From Septoria linicola (taxonomy: Eukaryota; Ascomycota; Dothideomycetes; Mycosphaerellales; Mycosphaerellaceae), in contig CP099422.1 of assembly GCA_024114885.1 (NCBI GenBank), positions 2,418,001 to 2,482,000 of the forward strand: a DNA stretch of 64,000 nt. The letters run 5' to 3'. Position numbers and translations under genes: made by a program. This document shows positions 1 through 10,562 of the stretch, piece after piece. How positions within the stretch are numbered: the first letter of the stretch is position 1; each line of letters starts with the position of its first letter. Below the pieces are notes generated by a model, which was given only the letters and a program-made list of their open reading frames with translations, did no database searches and was not told where the DNA came from.

Positions 1-409
1 CCACGAGAAGAGAGCTAATAGAAACAGCCCACAGGTGTCTCCGGACAAATAGGAGCAAGTAATACCTTATCCCTCTTCGATTCTGTACACTAATAGTCGA
101 ACCATTGCGCAGGCGACTGGTAGTACCGGGTATGAAACCGCATATTTCTTTCACCTCTACATGCGCCTCGACTCGACTGTGCTCGGCCCGGATTCAGCTC
201 TTCCATTCAGCTCCGATCCAGCGTTCTGAGCGACCAGGTCTCGAAGAGTAACTCGTGACCGCACTAGTAAAGCGCAATTGTGCTTAGACGAATGCTCCGA
301 GCCACTTCTCGCGGGCCTAACGTCCGCGCTTGGAGATTTGACGCCTAAGGCTTCACCATACGTGGCTTAGAGCCAAAAGGAAAGACGACAACCTCAATAG
401 CTACGCGCT
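1..409. other. Upstream region of collagen-like gene
   Basis: No coding region recognised. It probably holds the promoter and leader of the gene that starts at 410. No clear TATA box or repeat was seen. Confidence 0.3.
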
Positions 410-2119
410 ATGCTCAAGAAGCTCGCTGGCATCTTCACGGTCGTCTCATGTACGGTATCTGTGCTCTTTGAGAGCACGATGCTACCATCGCGGCGAGCAT
501 TCGCGGACTGCAAGACCGAGCTGAATCTGGGCCGCCGAGAGCATATCGAGTCGTACATGGCCTTGGAATCACATCTCTACTACATTGCTTGAACTCCGCT
601 AATCAGAGACACAGTCCTACGGGCCCTACAGGTATATCTGGAGCAGTTGGGGCATGTTACATCCTGCGTCGTTGTGTGTTGACAGATATTAACCAAGATC
701 GCAGCAAACTGGAGTATGAAATCGAACACTCACCGACTTTTGACGCGACATTGTTGACGAGAGGAACAGCCCACTGGCCCAACTGGAAGCGTAGGCCGTG
801 CGTGACACCAGCCCTTGGAGTGGTCGTGGTCTGCTTCGTCTTGCTGCAAAAATTGTGTCTTCCGGGGTCAAGACCGAAGTCGTCCACGATCACGACCAAA
901 CCGCAAACTTATTGAAACGAATGCTAATGAAGCGCAGCTAGCGGCCCAAGCGGAGTATCTGGCGCCATAGGGTGAGTGAAAGCATTGTCGCTCGCGGGCA
1001 TATAAGGGGCATGTTCTAGCAGAAGGGCACTTCGCATAGACATCATTCCCTTGGAGCTCGATGTCGACAGCACTTCTTCTAGATCGCGTTGGCTGACCGC
1101 TAGTACAGAGCGACAGGAAGCACTGGCCGTGAGTCTAAACCTGGGGAGCGTTGATGCAGCTCGCGGACGGTGAGCACCTAGAGGTGCCATGTTGACTGCA
1201 CTCCATGACCTTCAGACCGAGACCGAAATGTCTTGGCAAGGCTTTCGTGAAGTCAGCCGGGCAGCAGCCCGACCCGTGAGCTTCATCAACGACAACATTC
1301 CCTCAGAAATACGACAACGAGATCAATCATTGACGTTTGAACCTCTAGCTACCGGAAGTGTTGGGCCCTCCGGGCCATCTGGCCGTGATTATTCCCTGCT
1401 TCCACGGTGAATGAACCTATGTTGACAATCTCTAGCATCTGGCGCAAGTGGTTTGATCGGGTGAGCCTCCTACATCAACCTCTATCGGAGTTGTATTAAT
1501 GCCATTCGAAGTGCGACAGGAAGCGTCGGAGTAAGCCTTTCTGCTTTGATCTGAATTGCATGCTTTGACTAATGATTGAATGCAGCCCTCCGGTCCAAGT
1601 GGTAAGAAACAGCTTCTCCAGCTCTTTCCGGCTCTCAATAGCATATGCTTACCTTTCTGAAAGGTCCTCCGGGGCCCACGCCTTCGGCCTACGTTCAATT
1701 CGGCTACCTTGGCTGCTTCGTGCAGACTGGTGGCAGCGGCTCGACCACCGGACTGGCGCTCCCGACTTACGGCGGTTCTTATTCGAATGCAGCGGCGGCA
1801 GCGTGCAGAGATCAAGCAATCGCTGCTCAAGTGATCTACTACGGTCTCGTCAACACTGGCACGACGACCGTGGACTGCTTCTACGGAAACTACATCACAT
1901 ATATCACCTCGTGAGTTTTAGCCTTCCTTCACTTCAGGAGTCCAGAGTTGACACAGCGTGAACAGACAAACGGGCGGGCTCGGCATGAACGGCGCAACGG
2001 GCGATGCGGGCGACAACAATTGCTATCCATGCAACGGAGGTCCAGTGCCAGGCTCGATCACCGGCGCCTGCGGCAACTCGACTGTCGGCACCTCTGCAAT
2101 CTACGCCAGAGGTTTCTAG
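410..2119 (+). CDS. Secreted collagen-like protein with micro-exons and a Cys-rich C-terminus
   Basis: Proposed exons: 410-552, 615-651, 770-797, 938-971, 1109-1128, 1349-1384, 1436-1460, 1512-1530, 1586-1601, 1664-1910, 1966-2119. They sum to 759 nt (252 aa) and every junction keeps phase. The N-terminus has a hydrophobic signal-like stretch (about residues 5-20). Exons 2-10 encode about 25 uninterrupted X-Y-Gly triplets (PTG, PSG, ATG, SVG, PPG types), the collagen pattern. Eight consecutive exons are only 16-37 nt long. Exon 10 encodes a Cys-containing domain (YLGCF...ACRDQA...DCFYGNY) that loosely resembles WSC-type domains. Exon 11 adds five more triplets and a Cys-rich tail. Most introns have GTGAGT/GTAAG donors; the donor after 651 would be GC (GCATGT). 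A role at the cell surface or matrix is inference. The exon chain is well supported; the exact start and exon 2 end are less sure. Confidence 0.72.
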
Positions 2120-4754
2120 ATCATACACAAAAGGAGTACCATGTTCGGATATCAGGCGCTGGCTGTGAATATGCTAATATGCTTGTGCCTGGTTCGAGTA
2201 GACACGAATGTACTCAAGAATCCTGCGTTCGTCCCATATTTCGTCGACATCGACGCGCCGTTTGCTTCACTTAAAATTCGGCTCCCGCTGCTGCACGTCG
2301 ACCACGCCGCGCGGTTGCCCTGCAGGAGAAGATTCCATTGCTTTGCTGCTCGAGAGAGTCATGTTTTTTCTTGTTGCCTCAGTGCGAGCAGGAGGCACGG
2401 GCCTCCCCACTGTGCATAAGTATCTCGAGCGCGCCCCTCAAACGTCCTTCTTCTTTTCTCTTCATCGTTGCGACACAACGAGCGCCTGTGTAGGCGTCAT
2501 TTTACTTGTCAGTCACATCAATTCCTTGGTTCGCTTCGATATCCAGCTAACATCTTCCAGCCTTCTTGCGCAAGCTACGCAATCACGACAATGCTTTACA
2601 ACACCTCTTCGCTGAGCGTGTCTGTACCAAGCAGCTTCCCCGACTGCAATCATCGCTGCGACACAGCGAATCTGATCCATCACTTCTGCGCCAGCCTCGC
2701 TTCAAAGACAACACTCTACGAGCGCTTCTTCGCTGAATGCCTTCGTCAAGAGCAGCACGCCGACCAAGCGCTGCTTCAGCGTCAGTCATATCACGCGTTG
2801 AACGAAAAACATCCTTCGCTGACCTCCTTCGGACTTTTCGCGCTCAATTCGCAGACCGTCAATCCTTCACAGTACCTCCGACTCGAGTGTGTCTGTCAGA
2901 AATACCTTCTTCGAATGAGTTCTTCGCTGCGCAATAGCGAATTTGAACCGTCTCTTTGCGCTCGCCTCGCACTGCCGGCATTCCTCTGCAGCTCCAGTTT
3001 TGTCATATCGCGACTGCCCAGAGACCGCCACACCAACGCTTCCACTACGGAATTCGTCGCGCACACGACGAGTTGACATTCTCTTCCGCCTTCGCCCACC
3101 CCCGCCAATCGCCACGCAGCTCTCGATAGCCCGCAGACTACCTCCACACCGAGCATCCCAGTTTTGTGTCAATCTACCAGACCTTGCAGAGAAACTTCGC
3201 TCTTTTCTCAGCTTGTCAAGACCTGATCCATGCATGGGGCGCAGAATCCAACAGTCAGTATCACCAAACACTCCTCACTTCATATTACTTTCAGCTCACC
3301 TCGATCAGTTTCGACGGTCAATGCCACTGGCAGCGCCTGCGACCTCAGACCACGGCCACGCTATCAAGATCCATATCTGCTGCTGTTTCATACCATCTTT
3401 CATGATCCCTCATCGCTGGTGGTGCGCCCTTCTCCGCTCGTCGATCCTGTTAAAGCTCTGTTGTCGACCCAGAATACGAAGTCGAGGCGCGCTTCTGTGT
3501 CATACACAGCACGACTCCGCCTCCAGCAGCGCGACCGCCTTCTCAATGCATTTGGAGAAGTTCGAACTCTGCTTGGCTCATATCCTCGATGGTGAAACAA
3601 AGGTTTGTCGCTCCATCGCTCAGCACGAGACTCCCACTGACCAACGTCGCAGTCCTCGGCGCTCGAATCTCGACTTGATCACAGCCCCGACGCCTTCGCT
3701 GTAGCGCCATCATCTCCTCTGAGCTCACGGCTGCCGCTTGAGATTGACCGCATGCGCCTCTCACCATCCACCGATCACGCCCTCACCTTCGTGGCTCTGC
3801 CACATCACATCCTCCTCGCGGCACGGCTCCCACCTGTTTCGACTTTGTTGCTTCTCGCCGTCTCCAACGCCTTCAACTTGCCACGGCTCTCGTTTCATCG
3901 ACCAACAGCACCTCCTCTCAGTTCGGCCTTCGCACTTCGATCCGCCAGCTTGAGCCTCTCCCCATGTTACAGCACCTTCTCCGCTGTGCCAGGGCCTTCC
4001 TCCCCTCCGCCACCGCCAATCGACCGCCACGCCTTGAAGCTCTCCACCGCACCACCACGTCAAAAGGTGAGACCGCACCATACCCGCTTCAATGACTTTC
4101 TCAACTAAGGTTAACGGCAGCACAAAAGCTCGCATCACGCACGTCCGCGCAGCTGCTCAAACGCTCTGACACTCGAGCTTGCTTCCACTTGCTGCATCAT
4201 CATCGCCACGACTCATCACCATTGCATCGCATCGCCGCCGCATCACAGCCAACACCCGTGCACTCAAGCTCACCACGATCTACAGTCAGAGATTCAAGGA
4301 GGTCAGGAAGTCAGGAGGTCAACATAACGCGCGGCCGTTAAGAACTTCGAGGTCAAGGCTGAAGGAAGGTTTGATACGCATGTCGCTGCAGAAGACATTG
4401 GTACAAGGCAATTAGGGTACATCGTTGCTATTGCGAGGCGCAAAGGTTGAGTCGTTACCGCATGTTAGCTGGCCTGATCAAGTAGTTTGACATAAGGATA
4501 CGATGTGTTCTCTCCGTCAACATCATCTTCTCAACAGTTTCATTGTTCAATGAGTGAAGCAAGACTCATCGTGCACAGCGCGTACCGAAAGAAGTGACAC
4601 CTTGTTACTGGTCACATTCGATCACCCAAAAAGTCTCATGGCCTGAACTAACGGAAAACACCAACCATGCACGTCTCTACATTTCACGAGTCGCGATACA
4701 TCCTCCCACTTCTCCACTCCACATCCTCTCCCTCACCACCTCATTGCTCACTCC
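2120..4754. other. Gene-free pyrimidine-skewed stretch
   Basis: No recognisable protein is encoded. From about 2.4 to 4.3 kb the + strand is G-poor and rich in C, T and A, as in long fungal 5' leaders. Open frames of up to 253 codons (for example 2943-3704) exist but have low-complexity composition without domains. The octamer CTTCGCTG recurs near 2609, 2727, 2815, 2923 and 3698. It could hold a non-coding transcript or decayed sequence. Confidence 0.4.
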
Positions 4755-6605
4755 TCACCCCGCCATCTCTGTATCAGGACTCTGCTCACTCACCATATCA
4801 AGCTTATAGCTCTCTCTCCCCAGCCTCCACCCCCAATTGCCACCCGGCGGCTGCCTGCCTCCACTCGCCTCCCGCAAATACTGCCCAAAGCCTGGCATCC
4901 TCGGCATCTGCTCATAGATCATCCGATACAAGTTGATCGCCGTGATCCGTTCATTAGGCCAATAGCGCATACACGCTCTGATCATTTGACGCAACTCCGC
5001 CGAGTACCAATTGAATGCGTGAGCTGGGAGAGGGATTTGGTCAGGGCCATTCTGATAAGCCAGTTGTGCGGTTGCGCCCAATCTTGATCCCGAAACCAAT
5101 TCGAGCATCACCATGCCGATGCCCCAGACGTTGGTGTGCGAGAGCATCTTGTATATGCTATTTTCCTCGAGTTCCTTCTGGCGTTGTCTAGCGCCAGGTG
5201 TGAAGAAATTCAGGAAGGAAGTGAGAGGTGCGGTAGGCTCGATCAGCTTTGGGATCTTCGAGATCTGCTCGGGTGCGAGAAAGCCTCGTGTGCCCCAGCC
5301 GTACCATTTGCGAGGGTTGGTAGGGTCGTCTTCATGCGTCTCGAATGCAAAGCCGAAGTCTGCCATCTTGGGAATTGGGTATCCGGGAAAGAAGGTTGGA
5401 TCGGGGACGTCAAGGAAGACATTCGGCGGCTTGATGTCCTTTTCAAAAAGTCAGCAACACCATCGTACATTAATGTTATGCAAGCATCATACTCTGTGCA
5501 CGATTTGCGGCCATCCGGGACGACTGGTGATGTAATCGCCACGCTCCATTATCAGACAGCTCTGTGCGAGTCGTAGAAAGATGTACCAGAGGACAGGCTC
5601 TGGGATGACCTCGCCCCTGCTCTTCTTGTACGAGGTATATATGGAATCGAGATCGCCGTATGGACCTATTTACCGGTCAGTAGGCTCCACAGGTCGATTA
5701 CTCTCACGAAATACTTACAAAAGTCCATGTAATATGTCAAGAATCTCTCTGTTTCGTTCACAGACCAATCACTCAGTTTGACGACATTGTTCGGCTCAGC
5801 ATCCCAGCACTTCCGTTGAAGATAGTATTCATTGGGAATTGTCGGCCCACCCAATTGAGGCTGTTTCCAGTATCTTGGGCTATTCCATTCTTCTTCGCTG
5901 ACTTTCTCCTTCTTCACGACTCTCCTCTGCGAATTGACTATGATTAGCATGTTTGAAGCCTGCAGCACAGGAAATGGTATAACTAACATCAATGAGATTT
6001 CCATTTCCATTATACAACACCTGCAGTTCAACTTTGCGGTCGTCGAGCGACTTGACCACGACCCATCGTTGCTCGAATTCAGGCACTGCTACGCCATGCC
6101 GCTCAAGTTGTTCGACCAGGGTTTTGATGCTGAGCGTCGCCAGGTTCCGATTCCGTTTGTGCTGTCTGACCTGGTCTTCACACGCTGTCCTCGTTACATC
6201 CTCCAGACCAAGCTCTACGAGTATATCCTGGAAAACAGCCATAGATGCCAGATACTGCAACATAACTTGCTTCACAGCTTTGCAAACCGCTATGTAATCC
6301 CGCATCTGTTTGATGTCGTCTGGAGTCAAGGAACCCGGAGGCTTACTGAATGCTTGTTCTATAGCTGGCCACCGCGGGCTGGTCCTCTCAGGCTCTGTGA
6401 TTTCCGTTCTCCGCTCATCCGCTTCCAGCAAATCTCCAATGACTTCAGATATTCGCCGATGGTCAAGTTCGCTGAGTTCGTTCACCCACAATCGTTGCAG
6501 TAGTGAGGCCACTTCAACGGTATTGTTGGGTTTCCGCCATAGAGCGTAGACGGTGCTCCGGAATTGGAGGAAAGCGTCGTCCAAGACAACCGTTTGAGTC
6601 GCCAT
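4755..6605 (-). CDS. Protein kinase-like protein (Ser/Thr kinase fold)
   Basis: Proposed exons on the minus strand: 6605-5988, 5926-5719, 5665-5493, 5438-4755 (560 aa). The first 200 residues are a helical region without a recognised domain. The kinase core follows: a hinge-like MDFCPYGDL, the catalytic loop HRDIKPPNV (Asp about residue 334, created across the intron 5439-5492), ADFG (about 359-362) and an LAPEQ activation-segment end. So the catalytic Asp, Asn and DFG are all present. No classical glycine-rich loop is visible in the short N-lobe, though a KKEK stretch could supply the ATP-binding lysine. Introns are 61, 53 and 54 nt; the first has a GCTAATC branch site. Such divergent kinases are common in filamentous ascomycetes; the substrate is unknown. 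It shares a divergent promoter with the 2EXR gene. Confidence 0.8.
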
Positions 6606-7312
6606 GGCGTGTTCGAATTTGTCGCTGCCTTGGCTTGGAATCGGTCTGGATATGCTCGCCCAACATCAAGTGAAAATACACTTGACATTTTGGTGCAAGC
6701 CTTCGCCGGTTCCGGCATCAAAGTACATTGTACTGGAATCTTGAACAAGAGACAAAGCTGGTCTGGTGAACAAAGAAGAGCCTTCGACGAGCTCGTGCCG
6801 ATCACGTTTTCTTTGTCCTGTATCAGTCCACAATGAGGTGTCAGCAGGCGCGGACCATACTCGTTCAGAGAGTCGTCCTCCCTCATGGCCTCGGAATGGG
6901 ATGTGGAAGTTGTTGTTACGGGGCGGATTTGCAGGCTGTCGTTTCTGGCGATAGATGAGACAAGCATGTAAGCAAGTCGGGAGGTCGTGCATGCCTTTCC
7001 AAGCACTGGCGAGGAAAGGTGTATCTAGCTCTTGCTCTGTTGGTAGCGTCAGTGAGTCCTGCCTAGTCTGCAGTCAAGTGTAACGTCCTTCATCGATCTG
7101 CTTTCTCATTCGTACCACAAACATTACCATTTCAGTCCTCGCAGTTGTCACCTTGTACATCGATCAATACCGGTCTGCCAGACCTCCGTACTAGAACGAC
7201 ATTATTCCGAGCCGCAAAGGCACAACCTTCCGCTACGTGCACTCTACATCGATCGGCACCAGAAGTTCACCAGCAAGAATCTCCAGTTGGCATAAGCAAG
7301 CCAGACATCTCA
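6606..7312. promoter_or_regulatory. Divergent intergenic region
   Basis: This stretch lies between the starts of the kinase-like gene (minus) and the 2EXR gene (plus). No conserved coding is seen apart from a possible N-terminal extension of the 2EXR protein from an ATG at 7145. It presumably carries both promoters. Confidence 0.35.
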
Positions 7313-8089
7313 ATGGCCACATCAACCACCAGACAAACACCAAGCTTCTTGGTCCTTCCCCCGGAGCTTCGAATTCTCGTCTACGAACTCTTGCTGCATG
7401 ATGCAGATATTGAGACCGGCAGTGTCCCCCAGAGATTGGACGGGGTTTGCAAACTCATGCGAAGGGAGACGAGAGACCTATACCGTGATACACGCATTCG
7501 CACATCTGCGCTCGCAAACTTCTGGACACCTTTCTACCCATGGGTTCGCCAGCGCCGTGCGTTTCTCCAAACTCACACTCCTTTGAACCCGGTCCAATTG
7601 TGGTCCATGACTGTGCCATTAGTGCGGAACGCGAGATACTGCGCCCTTCACCTCGAAGCCTGGAGGCCCGTGGATGTGACACTGGCTGACCGGTGGCACA
7701 ATGATGTACCTCACCACGAGTTGGTGCTCAAGGGCGAGTTCCATGCCTCGAGCGGCCATCAGAGGTTTCTGATCGCCAGACTGCCACAGGGGCCCATCAT
7801 CCTGAATTTTCACTCTCGCGATCTACTCATAAGGCTATACATCAGTTACGTCGCTGCGTTTGACGAAGCACACGCGTGGCTCACTCGGATCGCGGCCAAT
7901 GCGCCGCATCCACAGCTACCTGCGCTAGTATTCAGGTCGATAAGATTTCATCGAGAGTCTTATGACGGTGCAGTTCAGGAGCTCCTAGAAAAGCAGCGGC
8001 AGGACTGGGATCAGTACAGGAACCAGATGGCGCTCAGTCTACAGCTCAATGCATTGGGATATCAAGGTTGGCCGCCCCGGGGATATTAG
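7313..8089 (+). CDS. 2EXR-domain (F-box-like) protein
   Basis: Intronless; 258 aa from ATG 7313. It begins with a 2EXR-type motif, FLVLPPELRILVYELLL (about residues 12-28), typical of a large filamentous-ascomycete family related in layout to F-box proteins. The rest has no catalytic signature. An in-frame ATG at 7145 would add 56 Arg/Thr-rich residues; the inner start is preferred because family members put the motif within the first 10-30 residues. Function is unknown. A decayed relative lies at 15496. Confidence 0.72.
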   Translation: MATSTTRQTPSFLVLPPELRILVYELLLHDADIETGSVPQRLDGVCKLMRRETRDLYRDTRIRTSALANFWTPFYPWVRQRRAFLQTHTPLNPVQLWSMTVPLVRNARYCALHLEAWRPVDVTLADRWHNDVPHHELVLKGEFHASSGHQRFLIARLPQGPIILNFHSRDLLIRLYISYVAAFDEAHAWLTRIAANAPHPQLPALVFRSIRFHRESYDGAVQELLEKQRQDWDQYRNQMALSLQLNALGYQGWPPRGY

Positions 8090-8658
8090 CTAGCAGAGAG
8101 CCGAAGTGAAGATACACTGCGGACCAGTGAACAGGGTCGTCGCATTGGACAGTCGTTCTCGTGATGGAAGATTTGGTGAAGAAGACAAAGGACAGAGACA
8201 GAAGCATTAAGTTAAGCCACACAATCCAGACGGTGACATTCGTGCCAAGGCGACTGCGCCTCCTCCTGCGTCGAGCTCTCAGCTGGCTGTGACCGTGACC
8301 GTGACCCCTCCACCACGCTGCCATCTGGCGGCAAAGCTGTGAGATCATTTGTTGATCTGCTGCGAGAAAGCTTGGTAGGAGCGTGAGTGAGTGGCAGGTG
8401 GGATGGGCGCTGTATATCACGACGCAATGCACGCCCGACGACCTGCCAACTTTTTCCGTGTGACCTCTTCTTCTCATTGCTTCTGCTTCTTGTCGGTCCT
8501 GCCACTCTGTTGTCGTCACCCTTGCCACCCAAGCAGGCAGCTTTCTTGTCCCGTTGACGTTGGAGCAGTAGATCGGTCGTTTTCCTCCTCAAGCGCCAGA
8601 CGAATCTCGACGGACAAACACGATAAACCACACTGCTCACCGCAGGTCTGCAGCAAAC
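8090..8658. promoter_or_regulatory. Intergenic region upstream of the senescence-domain gene
   Basis: No recognised coding. It is probably the terminator of the 2EXR gene and the promoter and leader of the gene starting at 8659. Confidence 0.3.
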
Positions 8659-10230
8659 ATGGCTAGCCACGACGAGCCCAAACTGCTCTATGCAATCAAG
8701 GGCATCAAAGCGTATCACATCCAGGATGGTCAAGAGCAAGATCTCTGCCCCTCAGGGCCTCAGACATTGTCGTTGCTCATGGTGCCCACCACTTCTGCCT
8801 TTGCCGGTCCGATCACTGCTGGCGGCACTCCAGACCAGGACTTCTACTTGCATCTGAACCTCCCTCCCGAGCTCGACCTCCCACTTCCAGCCACAACTCA
8901 AGTCTACCACCAACCACCCACGAGCTACCTGATCCCACGATGGGACATGGGTCCAGGTGCCGGCGCATTCACCCGAATCGAGTTCCCTAAGATCGGCGCT
9001 GGAGTGACGCAGGACGATGTCGATACCTTCGAGACCATCCTTGCGCAGTGCACCGCCTTCCTCGAGCGCGCGAAGCCTCCGAATCCAGCACAGAGGAGTG
9101 AGAAGGGAGGGATCTATAACCCACAAGACTATGCACCTGGCGGCCAGTTTGCGCAGGACGATGTCTACGGCAAGAAGCATGGCGAGATTGTGCTGATCGA
9201 CGAGGACAACGGTAGTGTCGTTGGAGAAGTCGCTGGTGATGCACAAATCTTTGAGGATTCTAAGCTCAAGCCTGGTTCCAAGGACCCGGTGGAGGTGCAG
9301 ATCAGTGAGGATGGCAAGCGCATTGAGGTGCGCCCCGTCTCTGAGGACTACCTGCGCATGGCACGACACCCCGCATACAAGGACAGCAGTATTGTCCAGA
9401 ACGCCGCCACAGCCTCTCGACTGCTGGTAACATCCTCCTCGTTCGTGGGCAACTGGTTTACGAAAGGTGCCGAGAACTTTACCAAGTCCACGAAACCCCT
9501 CGCGAAGCCTGTCGAGTTTAAGCCAGCCACCCACCAGCGAGCGCGCAAGGTCAACACCTTCACCACGAGTGTCGCGTCCACATCCAGCAAGACCATCGGA
9601 TCGATTGGCAACCACATTCAGAACTTCACAGCAAAGGCCAGTGGCCATAAGAAAGACAGACCACACAAGGGATACGATGAGAAGGGCAACCCGCTGGACA
9701 AGAATGACTACAAGCCAGGCGTGCTGAACAAGAGCATGATTGCATTCAGTACAGTCATGGACGGCATCGCGACTAGTGGTATGACACTGCTGAACACAAG
9801 TGGTGCTGCAGCGAGCACAATGGTTGGCCACCGCTGGGGTGCAGAAGCAGGCTCCATCACTAACGAGCTGGCTGGAGGTGTCAAGAATGTCGGCCTGGTC
9901 TACATCGATGTCACTGGCGTGTCGCGCAAGGCTGTGATCAAGTCGGTCGCCAAGGGTATGGTCATCGGCAAAGTACGCGGTGGAGGCGAGGTCGTTGTAG
10001 GAGGCGGTGACGGAGGAGATCTCACTGCCGATGAGAAGAAGCGACTGGAAGCTGAGTACAAGCAGCAGGGAGGCGCGAGCGCGTCTAGCTCACAGGCTGG
10101 CATTCCACAAGGTGGCTACCATCCTACACCGGAGACATATGACCCAGCTGGGTTTGGCAACTCTGCACCTCCTCGGTATCAGGAGTTTGGGCAGCCTGGA
10201 GGCTCGGCACAGTACGATCAGAAGCGGTAG
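8659..10230 (+). CDS. Senescence/spartin-type domain protein
   Basis: Intronless, 523 aa. The N-terminal half (about residues 1-150) resembles the fungal extension found before senescence domains. Residues about 245-430 carry the senescence (spartin-associated) domain: small-residue-rich stretches around SRLLVTSSSFVGNWFTKGAE, a central MDGIATSGMTLLNTSGAAAS segment, then KNVGLVYIDVTGVSRKAVIK. The C-terminus is Gly/Ser/Pro-rich and disordered. Relatives in animals (spartin) act at lipid droplets and endosomes; the fungal role is inferred only by analogy. The length fits the family. Confidence 0.85.
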   Translation: MASHDEPKLLYAIKGIKAYHIQDGQEQDLCPSGPQTLSLLMVPTTSAFAGPITAGGTPDQDFYLHLNLPPELDLPLPATTQVYHQPPTSYLIPRWDMGPGAGAFTRIEFPKIGAGVTQDDVDTFETILAQCTAFLERAKPPNPAQRSEKGGIYNPQDYAPGGQFAQDDVYGKKHGEIVLIDEDNGSVVGEVAGDAQIFEDSKLKPGSKDPVEVQISEDGKRIEVRPVSEDYLRMARHPAYKDSSIVQNAATASRLLVTSSSFVGNWFTKGAENFTKSTKPLAKPVEFKPATHQRARKVNTFTTSVASTSSKTIGSIGNHIQNFTAKASGHKKDRPHKGYDEKGNPLDKNDYKPGVLNKSMIAFSTVMDGIATSGMTLLNTSGAAASTMVGHRWGAEAGSITNELAGGVKNVGLVYIDVTGVSRKAVIKSVAKGMVIGKVRGGGEVVVGGGDGGDLTADEKKRLEAEYKQQGGASASSSQAGIPQGGYHPTPETYDPAGFGNSAPPRYQEFGQPGGSAQYDQKR

Positions 10231-10562
10231 GTGGAAGGCAGAGCATGGGCATAGATTGGGATGAACGAGATACCTACGAGCAGCATGAGATAGCACATAG
10301 CATATGATGCACATGATCCAAGACGCACTTGTCTATACCTGTCATCTTTTTCACGCCCTTCGGATGTTCAGACACTTTTTTCTACTTCCACGCCCTTCCA
10401 TTGTAACGTCTACTACACAGCGTATCTTTAGCCTGAACTTTCACCCGCCATGACTGCGAATCAAACATTCTGGACCGGCTATACCACATTGAACATCTCA
10501 TAACATTTCTCTTGACCTCGACCCTCTGCCGCCGATTGTAGAGGTCACAGCACCAAAGCACA
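10231..10562. promoter_or_regulatory. Intergenic region upstream of the PLP enzyme
   Basis: Nothing coding recognised. It is presumably the terminator of the upstream gene followed by the promoter of the gene at 10563. Confidence 0.3.

Noticed and set aside
852..885. Possible extra collagen exon (SSGVK-like reading)
   Set aside because: It does not continue the X-Y-Gly pattern, lacks a good donor, and the flanking exons already join in phase without it.
1155..1285. Possible additional micro-exons with GTGAGC donors between exons 5 and 6
   Set aside because: Including them breaks the Gly-X-Y register; direct joining of 1128 to 1349 keeps it.
2943..3704. 253-codon open frame on + in the skewed stretch
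   Set aside because: Composition is low in complexity, several other frames are also open, and no domain or splice context supports it.
7145..7312. N-terminal extension of the 2EXR protein from ATG 7145
   Set aside because: It adds 56 residues without family resemblance and moves the 2EXR motif away from its usual N-terminal position.
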